A stretch of DNA of 64,000 nucleotides from Lysobacterales bacterium (lineage in GTDB: Bacteria; Pseudomonadota; Gammaproteobacteria; Xanthomonadales; SZUA-38): positions 122,215-186,214 of the forward strand of contig JANQOZ010000004.1 in assembly GCA_028285525.1 (NCBI GenBank), read 5' to 3'. The notes beneath the pieces are model-generated. The model saw nothing but the letters and a program-made list of their open reading frames with translations, was not told the origin of the DNA and made no database searches. The position numbers and the translations under genes are program-made. Of this stretch, positions 18,901 to 25,749 are shown piece after piece (positions within the stretch are counted from its first letter, which is position 1; the number at the start of each line of letters is the position of its first letter).

Positions 18901-19228
18901 GTACCTGCTGCCCAGCGGCGATACGGCGACGCTGTCTGGTTCGGTCGGAGCGACGGCGATGCCGTTTGTCGAGAGCGATCCGGAGCTCGTGGGATGGGAG
19001 CAGGTGGTCGCTGCATCGGACGTGGCCGCCTACCTGGCCAAGAACAACGGGCGGGATGCCTGGGTCAGCATCCGGGGCTCTTCGCTGCTGACCAGAAAAG
19101 ACCTCGTGGACATGAAGGAAAATCTGCCGCGGCTGGTCGACAGCGGTAAGGTGGTCCTCGACAGCTCCATCGGGTCCGAGCTCAGCTTTGAGGACCGGAC
19201 TGTCGCCCGAATTACCTCCGTCGCCTGA
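15905..19228 (+). CDS. periplasmic two-propeller (reg_prop/Y_Y_Y) sensor diguanylate cyclase
   Basis: The ATG at 15905 overlaps the preceding stop (ATGA), giving 1107 residues with a signal peptide. About 13 reg_prop repeats of the form G-x-[IL]-W-[VI]-G-T-x-x-G-L-x-R follow, enough for two seven-bladed propellers in the periplasm. Next come a Y_Y_Y domain (YRYRLQGYDNEWNES, PPGNYTFQVQGSN), one transmembrane helix (LAYALYVTIAALALALFV), a coiled coil and an intact GGDEF domain. That domain has FTDQLTGLRNRRF, DLDGFKPINDRFGHEAGD and RWGGDEF near residue 967. RASD five residues before GGDEF matches the c-di-GMP inhibitory I-site. It likely makes c-di-GMP in response to a periplasmic ligand and is the only intact cyclase in this block. 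Confidence 0.94.
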   Translation: MNTCSRVALRAGILLTALLASSYSAALTLESAARNIRFANLSTEDGLSSEFVNDVAQDGRGYIWFATQSGLNRYDGHEVKVYEHRPDDPRSLSDNFLRALMVDSSGELWVGSERGLNRYDPTTDSFDRTPFGGRLAFARIRDVMEDSRGRIWVGTVATGLIGMERDGSDIRYYRNEPERPDSLPDDRVIAVAEDRRGNLWVGTDGGGLARLNRDGEFFTRFVHDPEDPASLGHNEIRSLYEDSEGRIWVGTGERGISRFNPDTQQFDRFEHDDDDPNSIGAGQVPAIFQDSAGTLWVGTESGLAEWRPSMAAFLTYKRDAANRFSIVNDRVNAIMQDASGVLWVATHGGVSVWNYVSDTFAQYGTEGGFLNSDIVTSIAEEVDGTVWVATYGGGLSRINLDTGDARHYRHRPDDPSSLGDDRVMAVHVDDSGTVWAGTRTGGLCQLIGDDVFTCYRSDPENPRSLSGNAVTSLFSDRDGSLWIGIWEGGLNRMSGEGVDAVFERFQHAEDNPQSISSNRVLTMAQDSQGLLWVGTESHGLNRLDLASGRVDRFDIEEYATDEGVDPVSGTPWAIHFTADGDMWIGTMAQGLLRWELRDRAAGAPKFQRYGLADGLASGIYGIAEGTDGRLWLSSSRGLFGFDPRRQTVRKFDRSNGLRNNEFNQGARLASQSGRLIFGGTAGLVAFSPRNLPFNPHPPAIDLLARSRTERLARSSASEVPQVELSYRDPFIAFDFVALDYVSPDKNAYRYRLQGYDNEWNESTEMRTAIYSNVPPGNYTFQVQGSNSNGVWNQEGASVMLTVTPPPWLTPLAYALYVTIAALALALFVRNQKRQKQQEVARRLHLEQLVSERTSELAARNEELISLNRQIEDASFTDQLTGLRNRRFVHRFIETDLSRLKRQNYTADEAELGSASPQGRLLFVIMVDLDGFKPINDRFGHEAGDQVLKAVSDRLNACCRASDAPVRWGGDEFLLFGYTDTFAGIQTLAEKVRAAICNTPYLLPSGDTATLSGSVGATAMPFVESDPELVGWEQVVAASDVAAYLAKNNGRDAWVSIRGSSLLTRKDLVDMKENLPRLVDSGKVVLDSSIGSELSFEDRTVARITSVA

Positions 19229-19390
19229 CGGCACCCAAACACGTGCGGCGCCGGCAACATCGTTGTCAGCGCCGTTCAGCTCGGCGGTCCGCCGATCGTG
19301 CGGTCATACATCACCCGTCCGTCAGTTTTTCCGATACACCCCGTTTTCGGCGGAGCTGCGCCGAAATGTTGCGATAGCCAAAAAAATGGT

Positions 19391-19417
19391 GTGCCGCAGA
19401 TTCACGCCTCGCGGCAC
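19391..19417. promoter_or_regulatory. inverted repeat, candidate upstream activator site
   Basis: GTGCCGC at 19391-19397 and GCGGCAC at 19411-19417 form a perfect 7-bp inverted repeat with a 13-bp spacer. Its centre lies about 75 bp upstream of the -24 element, a plausible though short distance for a sigma-54 enhancer site. It could instead be a terminator stem for the upstream gene, but no T-run follows. Confidence 0.35.
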
Positions 19418-19478
19418 CCTGCTCATAAGTCATTGAAATCAATAGTTTTAGTTCACGGCTAAGCAGTCACAACCGTCT

Positions 19479-19494
19479 TGGCACAGCGCTTGCT
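19479..19494 (+). promoter_or_regulatory. sigma-54 (-24/-12) promoter for EAL gene
   Basis: TGGCAC-AGCGC-TTGCT matches the sigma-54 consensus TGGCAC-N5-TTGCW exactly. The invariant GG (19480-19481) and GC (19492-19493) are separated by 10 bp. The predicted start of transcription is about 19505, leaving a 25-nt leader before the ATG at 19530. The nearest candidate activator is the sigma-54 AAA+ protein encoded at 12909-15908. Confidence 0.8.
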
Positions 19495-19529
19495 ACTCAA
19501 CGTGCAGACAGAAAAACCGAGTAAGCGTT

Positions 19530-20465
19530 ATGGCTCACCCACACAATATCGTCCCTTTCCCGAAGTCAGCCGCTTTTGTGGCTGGCTGCATGAGTCCCGA
19601 GCTTTTGCAGGCGGAAGCCGCCAACCAGGCGCCGGCAGTCCGGCTACCCGACCGTTCGCGTCACCCCATGGCCAGACCGTCGTTTTCGGTCGGCCTGAAT
19701 GATGTGAGACGTGCGCTTGAGGACAACCGCGTGGTGGTGCACTACCAGCCCCAGTTCGACGTGGTCACCGGTCGCCCGGTCGCGGCTGAAGCGTTGATTC
19801 GATTGCTCGATGAGCAGGGCAATCTGGTGATGCCCGAGCGTTTCATCCCGGAAGCGGAGCAGGACCGGCTGATCGTCTGGCTCGGTCGGGCAGTGCTGCG
19901 CCAGGCGTTTGCCGACCTGGCCGACATGCGGCAGCGTCACATCCGGATCGACCGGATCTCTGTAAAGGTCGCTGCCAGCCAGGTGGAGCTGGACGTCTGG
20001 TTACCCGACTACGTGCAGAGCGAGCTGGCCAACCATGGCTTACAGCACAGCGATCTGGAGCTTGAGCTGACCGACGGCCGGCAGCTGTCGACGTCGGGCG
20101 GCGGGCTTGAACGGCTGACGGCCCTGGCCGACCGTGGCTGTCGGATCGTGCTAGATGAAGTGGGCATTGGGTACACGTGTCCGGAAATCCTCGAGCGGCT
20201 GCCGTTCAGCGCAATCAAGCTGGACCGCTCGCTGCTGCAAGACCTTGAAACCAACCCCGTCAATCAGAAGGCGCTGCAGAGCGTGATGCAGCTCGCCGCC
20301 AATCTCGGGCTCCAGGTGATGGCTGAGGGTGTGGAGACCGCGCGCCAGCAGCAGCTGCTGATGCAGCTGGGCTGCAAGCTTGCTCAAGGCTTTGGGTACG
20401 CCCGCCCCATGTCGTCCGCGGCGTTGATGGGATTCCTGGTGGCGAACGCGAGCCTGCAGCCATGA
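19530..20465 (+). CDS. degenerate EAL-domain protein
   Basis: A 311-residue cytoplasmic protein: about 55 residues of unknown N-terminus, then one EAL domain. The signature glutamate is present in VAAEALIRL and the end of the barrel is normal (MAEGVET, GYARPM). Several catalytic positions are altered relative to active phosphodiesterases: SVKVAA where SVNVS is expected, LELELTD where LEITE is usual, and LDEVGIGYT in place of DDFGTGYS. The lysine in IKLDRSL is kept. It may therefore bind c-di-GMP or a partner rather than cleave it. Transcription is predicted from the sigma-54 promoter 35 bp upstream of the start. A small ORF overlaps its stop. Confidence 0.9.
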   Translation: MAHPHNIVPFPKSAAFVAGCMSPELLQAEAANQAPAVRLPDRSRHPMARPSFSVGLNDVRRALEDNRVVVHYQPQFDVVTGRPVAAEALIRLLDEQGNLVMPERFIPEAEQDRLIVWLGRAVLRQAFADLADMRQRHIRIDRISVKVAASQVELDVWLPDYVQSELANHGLQHSDLELELTDGRQLSTSGGGLERLTALADRGCRIVLDEVGIGYTCPEILERLPFSAIKLDRSLLQDLETNPVNQKALQSVMQLAANLGLQVMAEGVETARQQQLLMQLGCKLAQGFGYARPMSSAALMGFLVANASLQP

Positions 20466-20677
20466 ACGGCGGTGGTCGAGACAGCCACGTTACCCCGTCG
20501 GCGGGCCGAGAGACCGCGGGCAATCGTCTGGATGATCAGCTGCCGGCGGAACTACGCTTAGTCGAGCTGGATCGGGAGTTTGAGTTTTGTCGACGCTCGC
20601 TCGCGGCGCACTTGACGCCGCTTCAGCTTTCCAAGGAGGGTTGCTCCGCCACAGACTGGCGGGTGATCTGCGGATAA
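20462..20677 (+). CDS. possible small protein translationally coupled to the EAL gene
   Basis: A 71-residue ORF whose ATG overlaps the EAL stop (ATGA), an arrangement typical of translational coupling. The C-terminal half (LVELDREFEFCRRSL...DWRVICG) is charged and probably helical. I recognise no family. Codon choice resembles neighbouring genes, but a chance ORF of this length is possible in high-GC DNA. It ends directly at the convergent hairpin. Confidence 0.42.
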   Translation: MNGGGRDSHVTPSAGRETAGNRLDDQLPAELRLVELDREFEFCRRSLAAHLTPLQLSKEGCSATDWRVICG

Positions 20678-20697
20678 GCCCGCTGTTCAGGCGGGCT
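20677..20697. terminator. hairpin between convergent EAL-unit and hybrid-kinase genes
   Basis: AGCCCGC (20677-20683) and GCGGGCT (20691-20697) form a perfect 7-bp stem with a 7-nt loop, sitting between the two converging stop codons. No clear T-run follows on either strand, so it is terminator-like only. Confidence 0.4.
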
Positions 20698-20698
20698 G

Positions 20699-23458
20699 CT
20701 AGGCCGCAACCGGCTTGAACTCGCGCAGCGCCTTGATGGCTCGATCCAGGGCGTCCGGAAGCTGCTCCAGCGTTTCGTTGATCCGGTCGATGTCGCTGTC
20801 CCGTGCCGCGAGCTCGATGGATTGGCAGAGCTTCTTGACCGAGTTCACGCCCAGGCTGGCGCTGGTGGACTTCAGCTCATGCGCGCAGGCCCCCACCTTT
20901 TCCATGGTGCCTCCGCGCAAAGCCTCGCGAATCTTCTCCACGTTGCCCGGAGAGTCGGCGATATAGGACTGAACCACTTCCTCGACCCGGTTTCCCATCA
21001 CCTCTTCCAGCTTGGTGAGGATCCCATCATCGAAGTCCACATCGACCTCATCAGCAGATTCGGCCTTGGGCGCAGATATCGGCGCGGGAGAGGTTTTGGG
21101 TGCGGCTTTCGCGACGACTTTGGCCGAGGGCGCTGGCGCGCCGGAAGGTTCGCCCGCGCCGTCCTCGCCGGTCAGCAGGCGCCGCAGCGTGTCCGCGATC
21201 AGGTGACGGTCCAGCGGTTTGGAGAGGTAGGCGTCCATGCCGGCGCCAAGACACTTCTCCATGTCCCCGGACATCGCGTTGGCGGTCATGGCGATGATCG
21301 GCATCCGCTTCAGTCCGTTGCGCTCTTCGATTTCACGCCACTTGCTGGCGGCGGTATAGCCGTCCATCACCGGCATCATGCAGTCCATCAGCACCGCATC
21401 AAAATCGCCTTTTTCCATCATGGCCAGCGCTTCCTGACCGTTCTGCGCAACGTCGAACTTGAGCCCCAGCGACTCCATCAGGCTGCTGGCGACGTTGAGA
21501 TTGATGTGATTGTCTTCCACCACCAGCACCTTGGCGCTGATCGGCTCCTCTTCGGTGAACTCGGTGGTTTCGAGGGCTCGGGAAGCGGCTGTCGCGGGCT
21601 TGTCCGGCGCCGTCTTCACCAGGCCGCTGATCGCTTCGGCCAGCTCCTCCGTTGAGCAGTGCGAGGTGACCGCGGCAATTTTCGGCACCTCTTCCAGCGC
21701 GGGCGGAACCTTGCCGCCGGCATTCATGATCAGACAGGGCTTGGCGATCTTGGGGTGGGTGCCCAGCTTCTTGGCCAGCACCAGGCCCTGCGGGCCCACC
21801 GACGTGGCGTCGATCGCCAGCAGGTCGAAATCCCAGTATCCACCGTCCTTGTGGCCCTTCTTGACCTTCTCCACCGCCTCCTTGGCGCTCGTCGCCAGGT
21901 CGACGTTGCAGCCGCTGTTCTGGGCAAAGCGCGACGTGCGCACCTTGAAGGTGTCGTCGCTCGACACCATCAGCATCCTTACGCCGGCGAGCTGTCTGGC
22001 TTCGGGCGCAATGTCGCCGACCGCCTTCTTCAGCGGAATTTCGAACCAGAAGTCAGACCCCTGGCCGACGGTGGACTTGACGCCGATCTCGCCGCCCATC
22101 AGCTCCACCATCTGCTTGCAGATCACCAGGCCCAGTCCGCTGCCGCCGAAGTTTCGGGTGACCGAGGCGTCAGCCTGCGTGAAGGGGGTGAACAGCTTAT
22201 CGAGCGTGGCCTCATCCATGCCGATACCGGTATCGACAATGCGGAATCGCAGACGGTATTCAGCGACAGTCTCAGCCACCGCTGAGACGGTGATCCGGAC
22301 GCTGCCCTCTTCGGTGAATTTCACCGCGTTACTGACCAGGTTGGTCAGCACCTGGCGCAGCCGCACCGGGTCGCCCCGAACCGCAACCCGGACGTTGGAC
22401 TCAAGCTGGCTTTCGAGGGCCACGTGCTTACGCCGGGCTGAGCCCGACAGCAGCTTGGTGACGGAGTCGAGCAGATCGCTCAGGTTGAAGCCGACCGTTT
22501 CGAGCTCCAGCTTGCCGGCCTGCATCTTTGAATAGTCGAGCATGCTGTCGATGATCGACAGCAGGTGCCGCGAGGAGGCGAGGATGGTGCTCATGTGCGC
22601 ACGCTGCTCCTCGTCCAGCTTGGATCCCCGCATGAGGTCCAGCAGCGGAATGATGCCGTTCAGCGGCGTGCGAATCTCGTGGCTCATGGTGGCCAGGAAC
22701 TCGTCTTTGGTGAGCGCCGCCTGCTGGGCCTGGCGATTGAGCTCGCCCATTTCTTCGCGAATGGCGTCGCGCTCGCGTGCCATCCGAAGACGCGCGCCCT
22801 CCGCCTCGCCCATCTGGTCCAGGGCGCTCTGGACCTTCTGCTCCTGGTCCTCGGTCTTCAGCCGGAATGCCGTCCGCTCGTCGAACAAGCCTTTCTCCCG
22901 GCTGGTGACCAGCGCAATCACGCCGAAAGCCGCCAGCGTTGCTACGGCGCCGAGACTCGTCAAAAGGTCTGCCGCGCCAACCCGGATCAGCAGCGGCAGC
23001 AGGGCCGGCAGCAGGAAGGCAAGCTGGGCGAGAAACGAAAAGGACAAAAGCACCACGCCGCCGGCAACCGCGGCCAGGGTGAGCACCGATACGAGGTACA
23101 GCGACTGGGTGCTCGCAGGATCGACGAGCAGCGCACCGCAGGCGCCCCAGCCTATACCTGCGCAGAGCGCGTAGCCCAGCACCTGCTGGCGCCAGAGGTC
23201 GACGTCCGGCAGGCCCGCTTTGTCGCGCTTGGCCAGCTCCCGAAAAACCAGGACGGCGCCGCACAGCGCCAGGAAGTAACCCGCCGTCAAGCCGCCGTAG
23301 AGGGGTGTTCCGGACCAGGCGACGTAGACTCCTAGCGCGACGCCGGGCAGCAGAACGGCCAGGTGGTGGAGGGCAAAACGCCGACTCCAATGGACGGCGT
23401 CAAGGACGCGTCGATCAGCCAGATCCAGCTGATCCTTATCGGTGATCGTTGTGTTCAA
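20699..23458 (-). CDS. hybrid sensor histidine kinase with receivers and HPt (RpfC/BarA-like layout)
   Basis: A 919-residue phosphorelay protein. Six hydrophobic segments lie within residues about 25-200, then a coiled coil. HisKA has the H-box ATMSHEIRTPLNG; HATPase_c has the N-box NLVSNAVKFT, DTGIGM and GGSGLGL. A first receiver-like domain is degenerate: an Asp is present in LLAIDATSV but the usual x-M-P and Lys surroundings are lost. The second receiver is intact (VVEDNHIN, LMDCMMPVMDGYTA, AMTAN, SKPL). A Pro/Ala linker leads to a C-terminal HPt with AHELKSTSASLG. No dedicated response regulator gene lies beside it. It is convergent with the EAL unit, so input to the c-di-GMP block is possible but unproven. 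Confidence 0.94.
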   Translation of the reverse strand: MNTTITDKDQLDLADRRVLDAVHWSRRFALHHLAVLLPGVALGVYVAWSGTPLYGGLTAGYFLALCGAVLVFRELAKRDKAGLPDVDLWRQQVLGYALCAGIGWGACGALLVDPASTQSLYLVSVLTLAAVAGGVVLLSFSFLAQLAFLLPALLPLLIRVGAADLLTSLGAVATLAAFGVIALVTSREKGLFDERTAFRLKTEDQEQKVQSALDQMGEAEGARLRMARERDAIREEMGELNRQAQQAALTKDEFLATMSHEIRTPLNGIIPLLDLMRGSKLDEEQRAHMSTILASSRHLLSIIDSMLDYSKMQAGKLELETVGFNLSDLLDSVTKLLSGSARRKHVALESQLESNVRVAVRGDPVRLRQVLTNLVSNAVKFTEEGSVRITVSAVAETVAEYRLRFRIVDTGIGMDEATLDKLFTPFTQADASVTRNFGGSGLGLVICKQMVELMGGEIGVKSTVGQGSDFWFEIPLKKAVGDIAPEARQLAGVRMLMVSSDDTFKVRTSRFAQNSGCNVDLATSAKEAVEKVKKGHKDGGYWDFDLLAIDATSVGPQGLVLAKKLGTHPKIAKPCLIMNAGGKVPPALEEVPKIAAVTSHCSTEELAEAISGLVKTAPDKPATAASRALETTEFTEEEPISAKVLVVEDNHINLNVASSLMESLGLKFDVAQNGQEALAMMEKGDFDAVLMDCMMPVMDGYTAASKWREIEERNGLKRMPIIAMTANAMSGDMEKCLGAGMDAYLSKPLDRHLIADTLRRLLTGEDGAGEPSGAPAPSAKVVAKAAPKTSPAPISAPKAESADEVDVDFDDGILTKLEEVMGNRVEEVVQSYIADSPGNVEKIREALRGGTMEKVGACAHELKSTSASLGVNSVKKLCQSIELAARDSDIDRINETLEQLPDALDRAIKALREFKPVAA

Positions 23459-23714
23459 GAGTCTCCCCCGAGCCTCATTGGGCGTCCGGTCAGACGGCGC
23501 CCGAAAGGGTACTTATCATGTTGACTTCGATCCTAGCGCCGGGCTTGAGGACGGCGCAAGAGCGGCTGACATAGGTTCACATTTGCTTGCTGCACAGCAA
23601 CTTGCGTGATTTCTCTTATGAATGTCGGCCCCTGCGTAGATAAGTTGAGCGAGCGCCGTCGCCGACCGGCCTCGCGGACGCCCGCCGGAGATCATCGGGG
23701 TCGTGCGCAGAGGG

Positions 23715-25670
23715 TCAGTTCGCGGCGTTGATAATCTGGCTGTTCCGCTTCACCGTCAGCGGGTGATAGCCGGCCTTGGCGGCTTCAAAGATACGCTCAG
23801 CCTCGTCCCGCTTACCGGCATCGACCAGCGCCTGATAAAGCGGCCGCAGAAACTTGTTGCGCCCGATGGTGGTGAGGAAGTTCTCCAGCCGCTTTTCAGC
23901 CGGCGCGTAGTTATTGCGGACCGCAATCATGAGCCAGCTGAAGGCGATTTCGTTGTTGCTCGACTCGGTCAGCGAAAACGTCTCATCCAGCTCGGTGAGC
24001 TGTTCCGCAGTCAAGGTCTCGGGCATGCCGTCGAGGAAATGCTTCCACTGGTGATAGGTCCAGCCGTCGCTGGAGATCAACGCTGCGCTTTGCCGCCCCT
24101 CGAGCCACGCGGTGCGCTGGGTATCGATGGGGCTGAACGCATCGGACTCCGGCGCCGGAGCACCGGCGGGCAGCCCGGGCTGGAAAATCCATTCCCGGAT
24201 GCGTTCGCGGTCCAGCTGGTCCGCGTGGTCGACGAGCAGCGTTTTGTCCAGGTGAGCCAGGAACGCGTCGGTATCCAGGCTGCGAAACTGGAAGGTGTTG
24301 AAGTAGTCGAGCAGGAACCGGTCGAAGGCCTCACGGCCGATCTGCTGTTCGATCTCGTACAGCATCAGCGCCCCTTTTTCGTAGGGGATACCGGAAAACG
24401 CCTCATCCGGATCCCGGCCACGGACGTCCAGCGCAAGCAGCTGATCGAGTGTTTCCATGCCTGCCATCTCGGCAACCAGCTCGCTGTAGCCCAGCGCCAT
24501 TTCCATCCGGTAGCGCTCATCGCCGTAAACGATCTGCATGATGCGGTTGGTGAGGTAGGTCGTGAATCCTTCGTTGAGCCACAGATCGCGCCAGCTCGCA
24601 TTGGTGACCAGGTTGCCCGACCAGGAGTGCGCGAGCTCGTGAGCAATCAGGGCCACCAGGCTTTTGTCGCCGGCGATCACCGTTGGAGTGATGAAGCTCA
24701 GCCGCGGGTTTTCCATGCCGCCGAATGGAAAGCTGGGGGGGAGAATTAGCAGGTCGTAGCGATCCCACTGGTAGGGACCATAGCGTTCCTCGGTTGCCTC
24801 CAGCATGGCTTCGGTGTCAGCGAACTCAGCGGCAGCGGCTTCCAGAATCTCCGCCTCGGCGTAGACGCCCGTGCGTTCGCCCATCGCCTGGAACTCGAGG
24901 TCTCCGACCGCCAGCGCGAGCAGATAGGATGGAATCGGCTGCGGCATCGCAAACCGGTAGACGCCTTCCGCGGAGCGTTCCGGCGTATTGTTGGCGCTCA
25001 TCACGGCCAGCAGCGGTGCCGGCACGCGGATGGTGGCGTTATAGGTAAAGCGCACGGCGGGCGTGTCCTGCAGGGGAACGAAGCTTCTGGCGTGGATCGC
25101 CTGCGCCTGGGTAAACAGAAAAGGATGCCGCTTGCCGGCGGTTTGCGCCGGCGTCAGCCACTGCAGCCCGGAGGCGCGAGGTGAGGTCTGATACGCCACC
25201 TCAACCAGGGTTGCGTCAGCGGGGAGTTCGATTCGCAGGGCAGCACCGAGTATCGGGTCGGCCTTGCCGACCGAAAAAGGTACCGTCGCCAGACCTTCCA
25301 TACCGCCGGCCCGAACGCCGCTGACGCTTAAATCCCGGGTGTCCAGGACTAGCTCGTTGCTGTCGTTACCCTGCCGTTCGACGGTGAGTGTCGCTGTGCC
25401 TCTTAGCACCCGCTGATCAAAATTCACCGCCAGGTCGAGATCGAGGTGCTGGACCAGGAACTGGTGGGTTTGGGCATAGGAGTGATAATCGGCCCGCGTG
25501 TCCGAAGTGCCCGCACCGCTGCCGTCGGCCTCCGGCCCGGCAACGGTCTGTGCCGGCGACGGCTCGTCGCCCGTTACAGCCCTTGTCTGAGTGCTGCTGT
25601 CGTCAGAGCAGCTGGCGGTGAACAGCAAAACCATCAGCAGGCTTAGGGCTGGGATCAGTCGGTGGGTCAC
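23715..25670 (-). CDS. M1-family aminopeptidase (leukotriene A4 hydrolase-like), probable lipoprotein
   Basis: I choose the GTG at 25670, 6 nt after CAGGAG, giving 651 residues with a signal peptide ending LLFTASC-SDD, a plausible lipobox although T at -3 is unusual. The long open frame to 26186 mostly overlaps the next gene. The M1 zinc site is complete: HELAH near residue 343, with the third ligand in WLNEGFTTY about 18 residues later. The exopeptidase motif GGMEN lies near 317. The C-terminal 150 residues match the helical LTA4H C-terminal domain. It likely trims N-terminal residues from peptides in the periplasm. An 80-bp gap separates it from the FG-GAP gene upstream on the same strand. 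Confidence 0.93.
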   Translation of the reverse strand: MTHRLIPALSLLMVLLFTASCSDDSSTQTRAVTGDEPSPAQTVAGPEADGSGAGTSDTRADYHSYAQTHQFLVQHLDLDLAVNFDQRVLRGTATLTVERQGNDSNELVLDTRDLSVSGVRAGGMEGLATVPFSVGKADPILGAALRIELPADATLVEVAYQTSPRASGLQWLTPAQTAGKRHPFLFTQAQAIHARSFVPLQDTPAVRFTYNATIRVPAPLLAVMSANNTPERSAEGVYRFAMPQPIPSYLLALAVGDLEFQAMGERTGVYAEAEILEAAAAEFADTEAMLEATEERYGPYQWDRYDLLILPPSFPFGGMENPRLSFITPTVIAGDKSLVALIAHELAHSWSGNLVTNASWRDLWLNEGFTTYLTNRIMQIVYGDERYRMEMALGYSELVAEMAGMETLDQLLALDVRGRDPDEAFSGIPYEKGALMLYEIEQQIGREAFDRFLLDYFNTFQFRSLDTDAFLAHLDKTLLVDHADQLDRERIREWIFQPGLPAGAPAPESDAFSPIDTQRTAWLEGRQSAALISSDGWTYHQWKHFLDGMPETLTAEQLTELDETFSLTESSNNEIAFSWLMIAVRNNYAPAEKRLENFLTTIGRNKFLRPLYQALVDAGKRDEAERIFEAAKAGYHPLTVKRNSQIINAAN

Positions 25671-25749
25671 GCGAAACTCCTGCGGGCTCAAAGGCAGCGG
25701 CAAAGGGTACCAGATCATTACAGAATACCCGTTGCCGGAATCCGACCGC

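Larger units (their letters stand above)
19229..19529. other. 301-bp intergenic region upstream of the EAL gene
   Basis: This is the longest gene-free stretch in the window. It holds a GGCGG-T-CCGCC palindrome near 19290, an inverted repeat at 19391-19417 and a sigma-54 -24/-12 promoter at 19479-19494. I see no convincing small gene or RNA. The layout, with dyads upstream of a -24/-12 element, suits an enhancer-controlled promoter. Confidence 0.6.

Noticed and set aside
23459..23714. 256-bp gap searched for tRNA or small RNA
   Set aside because: No cloverleaf, no strong hairpin with T-run and no coding ORF was seen; probably promoter of the hybrid kinase plus 3' region.
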